A stretch of 64,000 nucleotides of DNA from Rhynochetos jubatus (Eukaryota; Chordata; Aves; Eurypygiformes; Rhynochetidae): the NCBI GenBank assembly GCA_027574665.1, contig CM050664.1, forward strand, positions 20,080,774-20,144,773. The letters are read 5' to 3'. The position numbers and the translations under genes are program-made. Below are positions 1 through 13,508 of the stretch, one piece after another; within the stretch, counting starts at the first letter, position 1, and every line of letters starts with the position of its first letter. The notes under the pieces are model-generated. The model had not been told where the DNA came from and did no database searches. It worked only from the letters and a program-made list of their open reading frames with translations.

Positions 1-1720
1 CTCACTACACCCACTCACCAAAGTATCTCTAATGAGTTCCCTCCTAACTGGTATCTTGGTTCTGGAGGGAACCCCTCCAGGTAACTTGCTTCCCACTTAA
101 CGCATAGACTTGGAGTTGCAGAAGGGAAAAGCAGCATTATTTTCCTTATTCTTGCTGGCAGAGAGGAAGTGACAAAGACAACTATCCATCACTGCTCTTC
201 ACATAGCCACAATGCAAGGATCACACCTGATTTATTTTCTATGCAGCCCTAATGAAAAGATCTCTGCTCTGACTCAAGCTACATCTTGCCAACGTACGAA
301 ATAGAAACATGAAAATGAAGCCAAGTTTCATCCTCCTTTTTGAAGAGCAGCGAAGGGGTGTGCCGGAGCCTTTTTCCCAGAGAAGAGATGGATTCCACTA
401 GTCTCCCATGACGGGAACATATTTACCTCCTTGCTGCCAAAGCCATCCGAGGTGTCACTTCACCATACTGCTCTCCCTGTAGCTTGGCAACTTTACCCAC
501 TTTGTAAAATCATCTGAAAGCTCCCATACCGCATCCCTTATCCTCCGAGGATCGTGAATCACCAAGGCAGGATAATATTTGAGGACCTGAAAGTACTGAA
601 GTTGTTAAAAAATAAATCAGCCTTAAAATTGGATGTGTATACTAGCGGGCAAGGAAGGAGCAGCATCGTAGCCTGACTCCAGGTTTACAGGAGTGATCCA
701 GAGAATACGAGGCCTGTAAAACTTATTTCTGTACCAAATAAAACTGAAGAAGAAACAAACCCCGAGGGTGAAAACAATACTTCTAAACAAAGAAAACCAT
801 TCCTCTCCTACCTAGTAGAATTCCCCAAAATTCTTAAGGAAAAGAAAAAAATCCCTGAGGATTAGGTTTAATTATTTGAATTTTCAAGGCCCCTGTGACA
901 CAGTACCATCAAGAAGGCTACCAGAAAACCGAGCAACAAATAAAGGGATAGAGCGCTATTACAAACCTAGAAATTCATGTGAATTAAATTAAAACAGGAG
1001 GTGTAACACATGATCGATATTCAACATAGCAAAAGATTACACCGGCGTTCCCCGAGGACTGGTTTTGCCTAACACATTCTTCAGCTATTTGCATAGGAGA
1101 GTGAGCTGCGATGCGGTGAGACTGCATATGACACCATTGGTTTGGGGGGCATTGAGCTGACCTTGGCTAGTTTGCCTCTGAGGAGCACTACAACACTCCG
1201 TCTCCACGCAGGTTATCTTGGGAGAGGTTTGCTTGCCTTAGTTACAGAACATACAAACCCACAGCTGTTTAGCAGTTAAGGAGAAACCTAAGAGAAAGCA
1301 CAGAATAATGAAGATATTTACTCTTTTCGTGCAAGATGCGAGGGAAATGATACCCAGAGGAACTGAATGGCAACTGTAAATAGATATAAACCCCTCTTTT
1401 CTCAAGCCCTGAACCGAGCGCTGGAGCTCACTGTCACAGGCCATCTCTGAGATCAGGAGTTCAGAGAAGTCCAAAACTGTATTAGATACATTCATAGCAA
1501 GCTAGTGGTGAAATACATTTAGCAAGGCTTATGAAACACATATTTTATAAAGATATCATGATAGGTTCTTCGGTTACAGCACTGTGCACTGAAAATACAC
1601 CATTTTTCTGTGTTTGAACAAGCCTGCAAAACCTCCCGCTAACTTGCAAGCAATAAAAATTAACACTTCAATAACAACTTGCACACCCAAATGGGAACAC
1701 CTTGATGAGCCAGCAGAGTA
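1..1720. other. Intronic, nothing recognised
   Basis: Unremarkable AT-leaning sequence with scattered stops in all frames. The longest frame (85 codons on the minus strand near 1.2-1.5 kb) has no domain or coiled coil and does not resemble MAD1. Confidence 0.6.
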
Positions 1721-1805
1721 ATTACTGATCCCGTTTCACAGATGGGGAACAAGACAGTGAAACAGTCAATGGCAGAGCTGGATTACAGTCTTGGGATTCC
1801 TGGGG
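1721..1805 (-). repeat. MIR-like SINE relic
   Basis: The plus strand reads TTTCACAGATGGGGAAC, then after some divergence GGCAGAGCTGGATTACAG. This follows the order of the antisense MIR consensus: the 'ACAGATGAGGAAACTGAGGC' part, then 'GGCAGAGCCGGGATT'. The element therefore lies in minus (sense to MAD1L1) orientation. It is diverged and partial, and the call is from memory of the consensus. Confidence 0.5.
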
Positions 1806-2495
1806 TTTTTAGGCTGCGTGCTGGCCCACAGGCTACTGTATCTGCTGACCAACGCAAAGCCACGAGTGAATCTCAGTGGCGAAGAGGAGCATCCTCAGCT
1901 GCTGTCAGTCCCTCACCCATCCCATCGTCGGCCCAAATCCAGGCAGCTTTGCACTGCGGCGGAGGGCTCCCCAGGGAGCTGCGCACTCCATCAGCGCTCG
2001 CTGGAAGCACATACCCCTTTGGGATATGTATAACTACGAACGCTATGTACAGGACGACTTTCCAAAACCAATTCCTTCAGTTCCCTCTACGGACTGCGGT
2101 TTGGATGCAGACGTTTACTGGCAGCTGAAGGCTGGCAGGCTCAGGGGGAGCAGAAGAGCTGTCAACCACTTCAGCCAAGAGCTCCAGCAATGCTCCTTTT
2201 CAGTTTTTACACCAGGCTGTGCACATAGGTGGTTCTTTGAGGCTGAACCTGTCTAGTGTCAGCTTAGAAGTGACTGTCCAAAGCAGTGTATGGGTGGCTG
2301 AGGAAAGCCTGCCCATCATGGTCTCCTCTGCTGTGTCAAGCCAACCCTGTGGCCAGCCACCAGCTCTCTCCACCGTCCAACCCCTCGCTTCCCTCCAGGT
2401 GACCATATTTGCTTTCCAAATGTTCTTCTGTCAGACACACGTCCTCCCGCTGAGCCGCACAATATGAAGTCTGCACGCATTTGCTTTTATGATTT

Positions 2496-2507
2496 AAAAA
2501 AAAAAAA
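2496..2507. repeat. A12 homopolymer
   Basis: Twelve consecutive adenines read directly from the sequence. No retroelement body is recognisable next to it. Confidence 0.9.
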
Positions 2508-5500
2508 TTTAGGAATGAATTTAACTTTAAAAGCTGTAATGGCTTGAGGAGTCTCTAGAGTGAAACAGGAGAGAAGGGGAAAACCCAGGTTAATAAAAGC
2601 TGTTAATTAGAGTCAAATTTGCTGCTTAATGTGTCAAGAACTAGTGAGTTACGAGTTAATCAACTGTTCAGAGTTCCTTGGGAATGCAATAAACCTGAAG
2701 CCTGAAAACAGAAGGAGAAGGGCAAGGTCATGGCCTTCAAAGAAGGTGTCTTTAAAATTGCTTAACCCTAAGGTCCAAGCTGGGAGCATCCTCAAAAAGG
2801 TCAGGACTTTCCCCATTCTGAACATCTTGTTGTATCACTAATTATCAGCACTCCGAGTCTTTCACAGTACGGTCAGGTTCAGAGATAGTCCCTTTCTTCC
2901 CTTTTATCTGCACTAGTCGGGACTTCTCTAATGTGTGACAAAAGGCCCAGAAAGGATCAGTAACTCTTCGAACCCTTAATTTTTTGTTTCCGCTGTTCCC
3001 TGTCAAAGGATGTTGCAAAAGCCTAAAGCAAAAGGCAGAAAAGAAGTGTGGAAGAGTCAGAGAGTGTCCATCAAGCCGTGAGTTCAGGATCCTGCATTCC
3101 TTGTGCAAGAACTAGGAACGGTGTCTCCCCACACCACACAGTAAAAGGAGATGGCACAGCAGGAGCTGCCTCAAAGAATAAATTAATAAAAACAGCAAAG
3201 AGAGTGAATAAAGCCTGTCAAGAAATGAAGGGGTTTGGAGATTGAGCACTTCCCACATTTTAATGCATCTGGGAGATAGAAGGCAAATGATGGGTGATTT
3301 TCTTTTGCCATTGAACTATGGAGAGATTTAATCTATTTTCACTCCAATTTACTCTTTCCAAGACTAGCCTAGATGGAGTATATTCTTCTACCCTGCAACA
3401 AGCTAACCATCATTACCGTTTCTCTGTGACTGCTAAGAGAAGAAAAGCTGCAGTTGCTATGGGATCTCTGCCATCACCCAAGAGCTTTCCCCATGGGGGA
3501 AAAAAAGGGAGCCAGAAGATAAATATTTATAGCAGAGGATTCCACCAGACTTTCAAACTTCTGTTAAAACAGGAGGCATTAAAACCAGTTATTTTGATTG
3601 AAACATAGCAGGTATGAACCCCATAGCCAAGCATACACCCAACTCCAATAAAGTTGTTAATCCATGAGTATCATTCATCACTCAATGGCAGTTCAACTGG
3701 GCCACCTTAGTGGTGCAGGCGAGGTTTTGTCAAAAAACAGGAGGACGTAGGCTCGTTCATCTGGAGAACTTTTGCTTGTGCTCCCTCCAGGGCCTTGCCC
3801 CACACAGCAAGATCCTGCGGAGGCTGAACTATTGCTCTTTATAATGATCAAAGTCTAAGACGTGCCCGTTTACCATGCCAGGCGGCAGCAGGTGCTGCAG
3901 TTGTGGATGCTGGGAAGGCAGGGGACGTGGGAACAGCATGGCACAAGGGCTGCCCCAGCCCAACGGGGCACGGCAGAGCTGGACATTGCTCAATGTGGGC
4001 ACCGCAGTGGACCATGCCTCCTCTGCTCTTCCCACCACGCTCTGCACCCCGTCCTCTTCACTGCATGGATGTCACAGGATGTTTTTAAAGAAAAATCCTT
4101 TTCCCAAGAGATTTATTCTCCTGCCTTGCAACCTCTACTTAGTTTAGGGGGCAAATGTGCTATCTGACTGTTGCAGAGACAACGTGGGCTCCTGAGGTTG
4201 GGACTTGGCACAGAAAGGAAGAGGAACAGATGTTCATAGATTTCATTGCAAAAATGTAATTACCCACAGTTTTGAACACAGCAAACAACATATTCCTGTA
4301 AACGCAAAGCAATGGGAAGTGCCCTCTGTGTCCTTGTGGACATCCTGGGTGTTCCTCCAGATCTTACCTCTGTTTGCCGTACTGCAACGTTTCGGCACTG
4401 CAAACAGCAGCCGTCAGAAACATGGGAGGCACGGGGAGGCACGGAGGACCGCTTCACATACACCAAAGTAATCTTTTTAGCACTAATTTTCTTGTTCCTC
4501 TACAACATCCAGGTCCTGAGGGAAAGCAGAGCCCAAAGCTAGCCCTGGATAAAAAGATTAGTTGCTTCTGCATTAAGATGCTTGTAATGATTCAGCAACT
4601 TAAAGCCATCTTTCTACCAACAAGGAGTCTTTGTGGTTCCTCTATGAGCCAATAGTTCAAAGTGACAAATAAAATAAAAGAATTTGACAGAAGTCATTAC
4701 CACCTACAAAGCTGTTGTACATTTGTGAGTACAAATGGGTCAATTGTGCCCAAAACTTGCAGTTTTATTCAGCTGGGAGAATAATCCCATCCTTCTTTTC
4801 GAAAAGAAATCTACAATTCTGCCTTCCCTAACAAGCAATTCACCTGCAGCATTAGCAGATAAACCAGTAAAAGCAAATGCAGTGTCATCTGCAGCTCCCA
4901 GGTATGACTGTCATTTCCCAAAAGTCAGGTGAGATGCACCGAGGACAACCAGATCCCCTCTCTGGGAGTGACCAGCTATCTCCTCTCTGACATCCATAGT
5001 ATTTCAGACTCCTTTAAAACCAGGCACTTCCGATAAACTCCAGGAGCAATCCATCCTCCACTCCTGCTGAAAACTGTTGCTGCACAGAGAAAAATAAACT
5101 ACAGACTGTCTCGGCCAACAATCTGGGGTCAGAAATTTTTCTTCTCTAACAATTAGCAGAGAGCCTCTGCGTACCTCCTTCCACAGTCGCTGAGCACAGG
5201 GGGAAGTGGAGAGGGTCACAACCTTAATTCTGGACACAAATTGGCTGCTGGTTCTCCACTGCTGAAAAGGGGAGAGGAGGTTACGGCCACAGAGTAATGA
5301 GCGAGATTACACTGCAATCAGGGAACGGAGATGTGAGCTGGAGAGACGTGCTGAAGGCAGGGAAAACATTCCTTAAATTAAACCCCCATTGTTCACCTCG
5401 TCTTTGCCTTGGTGGATAATCCATGAGACTCTGAGATCCTGCCAGGAGCCAGTGTGAATAATTCCAGAGCATTTTCCCTACCTGTCGGTAATACAGCAGT

Positions 5501-6500
5501 CTGTGCACGCACAGGCTTTTCACTGCTTTGAGGCATACAGACGGGAAGGTAAGGTTTCTGTAATCCCTGGGAATATCCCTTCCTTTCCTCTTTTCCTAGT
5601 AAAATCCATACTGTGGTTTTCCAGGGCGAAGGGGTGCAAGCGGCACGGCTGAGAAATCATGAGTGCAGTGCATGACTCCTCAGCACTTTGTGCATCATTA
5701 GTGCGAGGTTATTAACAGGACTGGGGGGGGCTGAGGGCAACGAGACTATCATCTGGAGGATGATGTGTGAAAGCAAGGATGGCAAATGCAAATTTGCAGA
5801 GGAAAGATGCCCCATTTGTGATGTGAATTAAGAGTTTTTTCCTCTGAGAGAGACTGTGAAGAGCCTCAGTCCTGAAGACAACCTGATGGTAGAAAAACCC
5901 TTTCCAAAGACGGCTGCAGGACAAGAACCACATGGAGAAGGCAGGACCGGTCTCTGCAGTGGACATCTGACCCAGCTTCCATGTGGACATGTGCTGTATA
6001 AAAATATGAATACAGTAACAACCAGCAACTCTGAAGACCAGACTGTGTAAGAATGTGGGAAATACTGCATTGGAATTAACGCAATGTGCTTTGATACCTC
6101 CATTCAAAAGAATGTGTGTGAGACTGCAATGACATACTAGACAGTATGCTGTGATGCTCAGCATAGCCGTGCCCACCGAGAGCAGCTGCAATTTGATTCG
6201 AGTTCTGTCTTTTAAACCACTATGGATATCAACTCTAGTTCTTTCTTCTCATTAACACTGTTGTAAAGTGTCTGGCACAAATATACATCAAATGAACATA
6301 ATTACAGAGGAAAATACATTGCAATAACTTGGCCTTCCCTCGCTTTTTCTGTATTACCACTGCTCTTACCCTCTTTCCTCCTTCCTTTTTTTGTACAGCA
6401 TTTCTGTTGCTATTTTTCTTCACAATTCAGCTTCTTTGTCCTTCTTTTCTTTCAGCCATTCACCTATTCCTTGTTTCAAGTCCAAAGTTGATTGCTTTCC

Positions 6501-6514
6501 TTTTTTTTTTTTTT
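6501..6514. repeat. T14 homopolymer
   Basis: Fourteen consecutive thymines at the end of a pyrimidine-rich stretch of about 150 bases. On the minus strand, the transcribed sense, it would be an A tract. Confidence 0.9.
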
Positions 6515-8217
6515 AAGTTTGATTGATTTAGTCTGCACTTACTTAAATGATTTTATACAAAGCATATGAACTATAGAACTCCCTGCAGAATACCATAAGC
6601 ACTGCTACCATCCGTGTAGGTAAGGAAGGAAAAAACAAGTGAAGTTAACGAAGTGCTAAATTAAGTAAGAATCTCTTACATCATACTTTGAAGCTTGCCA
6701 AAATCTGACTCTTCAGATGTACTGCAACAGCAATTTTCTAAGACACAGCTCCTTTGCAGGCAAAAATCTTTATACTTTAGTGTCAGACAGGAAAAGAAAT
6801 ACAGATTCTCCCAGCAGGGACCAGGGGATGAGGTAACCTTCCACAGAACTAGGCCTGAGGTCATCAGCCCTTCGCTACTGCACGGCACCCACAAGGATGC
6901 GATTGTTCTCGCCTACCACAGAAAAGAAAGAGAAGGAAGATGAGGGAACGTATTTACTTTTCGTATCTCGTCTGAAACACCTGCAGGACTTGAGGCGAAT
7001 GATCTCTGTTGAAATTCATTGTATTGCTCAATCCATCCTTGCTTAATTCATCTCATGAAACTCTTAAATGGTACCCAGGCTATAGGCTGGCTCTCTACAG
7101 AGATGGGAATTACATCCCTAATTACAAGATATGGTACTGCCCTAATAATAAGTACTGTGCTCAAGAAGTCCCCACCCAGGGGGATGAGCTTTGACCTCTT
7201 TTAACAAAGACTGCAAAATAGTTGATAAGAACATTAAAGCCAGTCACTGCTCCAGAAACCACGTGCTCACTTGCTCTAAGCTCTCTGGCACTGGCTGCAG
7301 AAATTAGCTTTTGAGCACATCTCACTAGTCGGAGTTGGTGATAGTTGTCTGTCCCCCAGTGCTGTGACACAGATTTGGGGCAACAGCATATGGGGGTGTA
7401 GAAGAGGAACTAGAGAGGCAGACAGTTTTACCTCCACAGTATGCACTTGTTTTACCCCGTGCACCCCTAGAAGTCCCAGGGCAAGCACAGCTCAACCGGC
7501 CTGTTCCAGGCATTGTTGGAGACATTCACCCAAATTTTTCATGCATCTACAGGATGAGCCTTCACAACCCCTGGAGATGAATGGCTCCTCTACAAAACAC
7601 ACTCCCTACCCCAAAAAGAACCGGGCCTGGCTAAGCTGTCATCACTGGTCCTCACGTTTCCTTTCAAACGGCACCTCTTGCCCTAAGAACATTCTCCCTC
7701 CTCACACTGGCAGCAAAAAGACTGTAGCAGTCTCTAACAGGGAACATGTTTTCTTCTCCAGCGCAGATTTGTAGCATTTAACAGCAAACCTTCAATTATC
7801 ACAGCACATGACCGTAAAACTTGCTCAACTGGAAATGTTCAGCTATTTCTAACCTTGCCTTCAGTCATCTTCTTTCTTTTGCCCCCAAAGCCATCCAAAA
7901 TAGTATTCTCCTGGAACCTCTACGCAGCCTGCCTAGCACAAAGTTAAACCATAAGTCAAAATGATTAAAATTATATGGAAATATATACATCTCCTTCAAC
8001 ACTGTACTGGGAACGGGGCTCCTAATGGGACATCACTGCACATTACTCATAAGGCCGAGACATGTGGCATTTCCCAGAGAACCCGCACATTCTCCTTTTT
8101 ATGCCAGATGACTTATAAGCAGCAATCAGTCTTTTCCTTTTGGGGCTGTGGCTTCCATACACATAATTTGAGTCCTTAAAATGAACCCCCTGATCTGGAT
8201 TCCACCTGCTTGAGAGG

Positions 8218-8236
8218 AAAAAAAAAAAAAAAAAAA
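8218..8236. repeat. A19 homopolymer
   Basis: Nineteen consecutive adenines. No recognisable gene-like copy precedes it, so I do not call it the tail of a processed pseudogene. Confidence 0.9.
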
Positions 8237-10920
8237 TCTTGGAAATATATAGCAACAAGAAACTGGCAGGACAAACTCACACTCCCACTGTGCCAAATTG
8301 CAAGTTTAGTAATTCTGTTTTCTTCCCGCTGAGTGGAAGGTGTCATTAGCTGCTGTATTTAGAGCCACAGAAAAGGTTCTTGGAGCAATCCCCAGCCTCT
8401 CCCTGAAGCAGGTGGCTGATGGCCACGGGAGCTCGCTGCAGCTGGGGACCTTCACCTTCATCTTCCTGCAGTCACCGCTTTCATTTTAAGGGAAAGGAAG
8501 TAAAGGGGGCAAGCGGCACGGTATGAAGAGGGGTCCTCAGGCTGTGCCGTCCTCTTGGCTGAAATTCACCCCTGCATCACGGCCACTTTGAAGTCCCTGC
8601 ACTGCATAAATGACTCCTGGGTGCTTTTAACTCAAGAACAGCTTCCCTTCTGGGAGAGGATTTCTCCTCAAGGAGAACCCTCCTCAGTCTCTGTGGAGCA
8701 CGCTTTGAACCCAATCCTCATTTCTGAAGATTAATATAACAATTCAAAGAATCATCCTCTTAACTGTGAGACGTGGAGGGAACACAAAGGCCTTGGAAAT
8801 GTCCTGCAATCGCACACGTGTGCACTTGGGCTTGAGTACGGCCCATCGGCAACAATCCTACACGCTTTCGGAACGCCAGCCCATCTGACCGGGAGAAGAT
8901 CTCCTGCTTAGGCAGCCGTGCCCGCAGCGTTGTGTGATGGGGAGGAGAACGGCTGAGCGCAGTCCCGTTTGCTCAGATAAATAAGGATACAAATCCATAA
9001 CCGTAGGTGGGCTTCGTGATGCATGCAGCGAGCAGGGATGTGAGGGATTGCCCTTTTCACCTGGTGACAGAGGATGGGAATGCCCTGCTGTTTCCAGATT
9101 TGTTCAGGATGGTGGAAATGAGGACCACCTGCACTGCCTGAGAATTGGGAAAATTCTGTGCAAACATTCATTATTTACAAGATAGCTGTCCAGAGGCAAA
9201 TTGCCTGGAATCCATTAAAGGGAGAAATCCCAGCTCCCTCTGGCAGTCGCCTGGCACAGGCCTTTTCCACTGACACAAAAGGAGGGAAAAAAATCACTTT
9301 CATTTCTAATTAATCTTCTGGTATATAATAATTTTAATTAGGGGAAAAAAACTATCTGCACACTCTTTGAGAGAGGAAGGAAGGAACAAAAGCAAGGCAG
9401 AGAGCTCTGGCATTTTGGCTGCAGTTCAGGCATCGTCCTCTTTAACCATGCTGGAGCAGGTGACCCCTGCAGCCTGCTGCTCCACGACATGACCGAAGCC
9501 CCTGGAGATGAGGAGCGGGACCGTGTGAGCACAGGCTTGGCTATTTGTCCTGGAAAAGCAAATCCAGGCGAGGATAAATGGAGGAAAAGTATTCAAAAGA
9601 TGCCTCAGATGGAAATGGAGTCTGTTGGACAAAGCATGGATAAGACAAGCAGAAAGGCCCAGGGACAAGGAGATCCAACCCATACATCATCTCTTCAAAA
9701 TAATAACGACAAAAAAGCACAGCTCATTCCCCAAGCCCAGATTTCCTAGCCATTCTTTCTCCTTCTAATGTCTCTCTTCCCTGCATTCATTATTAACGCT
9801 GCCGGGGGTAAAGATTTGCACTTTGGTTTCTGAAAGATGAACTTGATGATTAAAATTTCAATCCCTGAGTGATGGAAGCAGCTCAGGCAAGTTGGAGATG
9901 CACCTTTGCAATCTGAAGGCCTTTAGTATGCTGCTCGCTTACCCCCTGCATGAGAAGCCTCTCTGTAGACACAGCTCAAGGGGGAAAATCTGGTAGGAAA
10001 ATGTGGTTTTTAAGTTGACCAAGTTCCACTTTTGTGGAGAAGGCATTGCAGTTTAATACCCTATCAATGCTCAGTTCAATGCAGAGCGCGAACCCCAGGT
10101 TCTTCCACTGATCAAGTACTCCAGGCTTTCTACACAATCGCCTCAGGTAAGGGAAAATCTCCAAATGTAAATATTAATCAACACTGTATGTCTATGAATC
10201 GTTGGCAAGCTGACTGTAGGCTGAGACTTCCAGTGTGGCTAATGACATTTTCGATGACAATGTGCTTTGAAATGAAAGAACAGCGAAGAAGGGCCCTCAG
10301 AGAAAGCTATCTTCTCCACTCACGGACGAGGGCTGCTTTCATCTGCACACACATCTACCAGCAGAAAGAGCAAGATCCAAGGAACCTGCAAACCAGTGAG
10401 GAAAGGGTGCCAGGTCATGCAGCGCCCACCCTTTGGGGGGCAACTTCTCCCCATTCCAGAAAAGCCCAGGTGCCCACTGCAAATTCAGTATCAGCTCAGG
10501 AAGGTCCTTTCCCAGGCTGCAGTGGAGCTACCCTTCCCATCAGCTCCACATGGAAGGAAAAAGCAGGCAGGGAGCCTCAGTAATTCTCTGCCCTCAACTC
10601 CTGAACTGTTATTTTTCTTTATTTTTAAACAACCGTGAGAGAGAAGTCAGAGCTCTGAGCAGCACACGGAGCTGAGGAGCTCAGAACCCTTCTCCAGACT
10701 TAGATAAGGAGGAGGAAGAGCTGGATATCAACTTTCAGATACTTTCATTCCTAAGGTGCTAAAAACCAGCAACATAGAATAAACACACAAAAATTAGACA
10801 AGACTGCCTTTTCTATGGCACTGTACTCAGTAAAGACCCAACCAGATTTTCACAGCCCATGGCTATGAAATCTCCCCTTCTGAAAAGGCTCTAGGGCAAG
10901 ACACATCCCACCCTGCAGCA
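8237..10920. other. Intronic, mildly CpG-rich patch near 8.8-8.95 kb
   Basis: CpG dinucleotides cluster around 8810-8945. The longest open frame in the whole window is here (183 codons, 10032-10583 plus). It starts in unremarkable sequence, is interrupted by competing frames on the same strand, and has no domain, so I treat it as chance. Confidence 0.55.
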
Positions 10921-10998
10921 GCGTCGACTCCAGCCTCCTGACACCAACACCCGAGCGATGACGTGCTGGGGCGCACAGCCCTGACGCTCCGTGCCGAG
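10921..10998. promoter_or_regulatory. Short CpG cluster, function unknown
   Basis: I count nine CpG dinucleotides in about 80 bases, including GCGTCGAC, CCGAGCGATGACG and GACGCTCCGTGCCGAG. The ATGACGTG stretch resembles a CREB/ATF site. CpG retention in an intron can mark an unmethylated regulatory element or simply a GC-rich relic. There is no independent support. Confidence 0.2.
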
Positions 10999-13489
10999 CA
11001 AAGAGGAAATGGAAATGCTGGAACAAGCACTTTGGCACAGCTTCTTGGCTGGGCTAAAGGTTTATTCCTGGGATGCTGCTTTCCTGCAGACTAAGGAAAA
11101 TTAAATTTAGCACTTTGCAAATAAATAGGTTAAGGCTGAAAGGACACTATTTAGGAATTTACTGCTTACAGCAGCCTCAGAGATTATAGATCCATCACCG
11201 TCTATTACCTTGCTAGTTACTGCTTCCACACTGTCTATCTTCCCCACTTACAGAGTGGTCCTTTCATCAGGTCTTTTTCTGTTCCAACTTGAAACTGTCA
11301 TCACTCTAATGGAATTGTATGAAGAAAAACAACTTTGGGCTGCAGTGACGCTGCCAAAAAGCCAAGGACATCTCCTGTGCTTTCCCAGGCCAACACGGTG
11401 AGATCCTTGCCTGACAGAGACACGCACAGATGTCTGACAACCTCCTGGGAAATACAGCGACGGGCAGCTGTTTACACACATGTCCAAACCCCTGGGCCTG
11501 CCTGCAACTGTCAGCTGGCCCTTTCAGCACCAAGAACTCAAGAGCTTTCGCAGGAATCAGCAAACCGACAGCCGACTGGTAACCCCTGCTGCAGATTCCT
11601 CGTAGCTACATCGCACGTGGCATGAGAACTAGTCACTGAATTACACCAACGTGGCTATAACCCCCACCTCCTGCTGCAAGCACCTCTTCCACTACCTGCT
11701 TTGTGTAAAAATCTGCTGCAGACAGTCCCCCCTCCAGAGTCAGATACATCCCAGAAACGCAAAGTGACAGCTAGCACATGAAACACTCTCCAGAGCCTTC
11801 CATTAGGGCAGCAAACCCTTCAGTTTAAGGTTGAAATCTATGTCAGCTCCCCAGAACGCGGCTGAGAGATCCACCCTTATCAGCTACCCGCTTCTGCTGA
11901 AACTGAATACAGATTAGGGACAAATTAAAAATTTCAAGCCTCGGTTTGATCTATTCCCTCCAAGATACAGGCAGACAGGCTTGTCTTCTTCTAGAAGCTA
12001 AAGATGCCATCAAAAGATAATCTTGGGAACTACCAAAGCTGGAGGTCATCCTCTGCTCTCAAATTCCCTGTTTCCCCCTTGGAGGAGAAAGCAGCAATCT
12101 GATTTTGCTATGAATCTTTATAACATAGATCTGACATAAAATACCTTTCTGCACTTCATCCTCAAAGGATGGTCTCATGCAATAGGCAAAAAAGAAAATA
12201 CATTAAATCCAAAGTCCTAAAATAGTACCACGTTACCTGCTCTCACCGCTAACATTCACATGGGGCAGAGTGAACATTTTCTGCGTGTGGCGTTAGGAAG
12301 ATTCGTGTACGCGTTTGCTCGAAGCAAATGTAAGAACAGGATAGGTTTTTCTTCATTTCCTTATATAAAGACAGCTGATACATTATTAAATCCTAACATT
12401 AATCTGTATCCATGTTAAGTATTAATTCCTTAAGTATACAGTACACAGAGAACTGAGCTGCAGAAACCGTTCTGGAGCAGAGGGTAGGACTCCACCAGAT
12501 TCACAGCAACCAGTCCCTGTAGCAAAGCCCTCCAGAAGGGTTTTCAGTTCACTGCTGCATTCTGTCATTGCTCCACAGATGCAGCACCGTGGCAAGGACA
12601 CCAGCATTAATAGATTCATACTGCAACCCTGACAGGACACGTTACGATCTCGAGAGCCTGCATGGCACGTTGTGCTTAAGACTCCCCGATGCTGTGAAGT
12701 GCATCAAATCTTCAAGAAATGCCATGACTGAATGCTTGATGTGCTTCCAACCCTCTCCAGCAGTAACTGCCTCCAAACAGAGGTGGGATGCCTTGGAGCA
12801 AAGCAAAAGATACACTCACAGTGGTTATTATTTTTACCTTCCTACAAGCAGTTTCTCAAAAAGAAAATGCGAGACACCTCTGTTTAGGTAACGGTCTCAG
12901 GGAACACCCAAACAGGCAGAGATGGGGATCCCATGAAAAAGAGCTGCCTAACAAGCTTTGAAATATGGGTTCTTATCTTAAACTGGCAAGCCAGTTTGAG
13001 AGAAAGCATATTAACTGGTTTATGCAACACTAAGTTCATGGTTAAGAGCCATGTAGGAATTGAGCATTTAGCCTGTGAAGCGTGGAGGCAATACAAGGAT
13101 GACAGAGGAATGTATGGCTGTGAGATCCTGGCTCCTGTCTCGCCCCTGACAGTGGCCCTTTGGCTGCCAAAGGGGATCTGTGACCACAACACCCCATTCC
13201 CTGCTCCTCACTCTTCCCCCCACTACATCCCTCCTCACTCACCTGCCAAGCCTTACGGGAAAGGGCCAAGAACCTCCTTATCCAAACTAAATTTAGGCTG
13301 AAACCTTTTAACTCTGAAATCCTGGAGGAGGGCAGAACACAAGTATTTATATTCACAACAAATGAAGCAGAAGACCTTTGTATGAGCCCAGATCCACTCT
13401 TCAGATGGAGATGATAGATGTCCCAAGACCACAGCAGCATGGGAATATTTTGCTGTGTTTCCATATTTGTGAACAGGTTTTTATACACG
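10999..13489. other. Intronic, nothing recognised
   Basis: Ordinary intronic sequence. Minor chance frames occur on both strands near 11.2-11.6 kb and 12.4-12.9 kb. I see no repeat family that I can name. Confidence 0.6.
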
Positions 13490-13508
13490 CCCCCCCCCCC
13501 CCCCCCCC
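13490..13508. repeat. C19 homopolymer
   Basis: Nineteen consecutive cytosines, preceded by TATACACG and followed by TTCTCTCAC. The minus strand, which is the sense strand of MAD1L1, therefore carries G19 and could form a G-quadruplex in DNA or in the pre-mRNA. The exact length is liable to sequencing error. Confidence 0.9.

Larger units (their letters stand above)
1806..8217. other. Intronic, no gene recognised
   Basis: Contains an A12 run (2496-2507), a T14 run (6501-6514) and pyrimidine-rich stretches around 6330-6480. Several overlapping open frames occur on both strands, the longest 159 codons at 5712-6191 minus. They are rich in Ser, Cys and His, have no recognisable domain, and look like chance. 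Confidence 0.6.

Noticed and set aside
5712-6191. 159-codon open frame on the minus strand, same strand as MAD1L1
   Set aside because: Hydrophobic and Cys/His-rich but not like any MAD1 segment, and no acceptor-donor pair in a suitable frame stood out.
8218-8236. A19 run as the tail of a processed pseudogene
   Set aside because: The adjoining sequence has no gene-like frame or target-site duplication that I could see.
10032-10583. 183-codon open frame on the plus strand, longest in the window
   Set aside because: No domain, signal or coiled coil; other frames overlap on the same strand; it lies deep in a MAD1L1 intron with no splice or expression signal.
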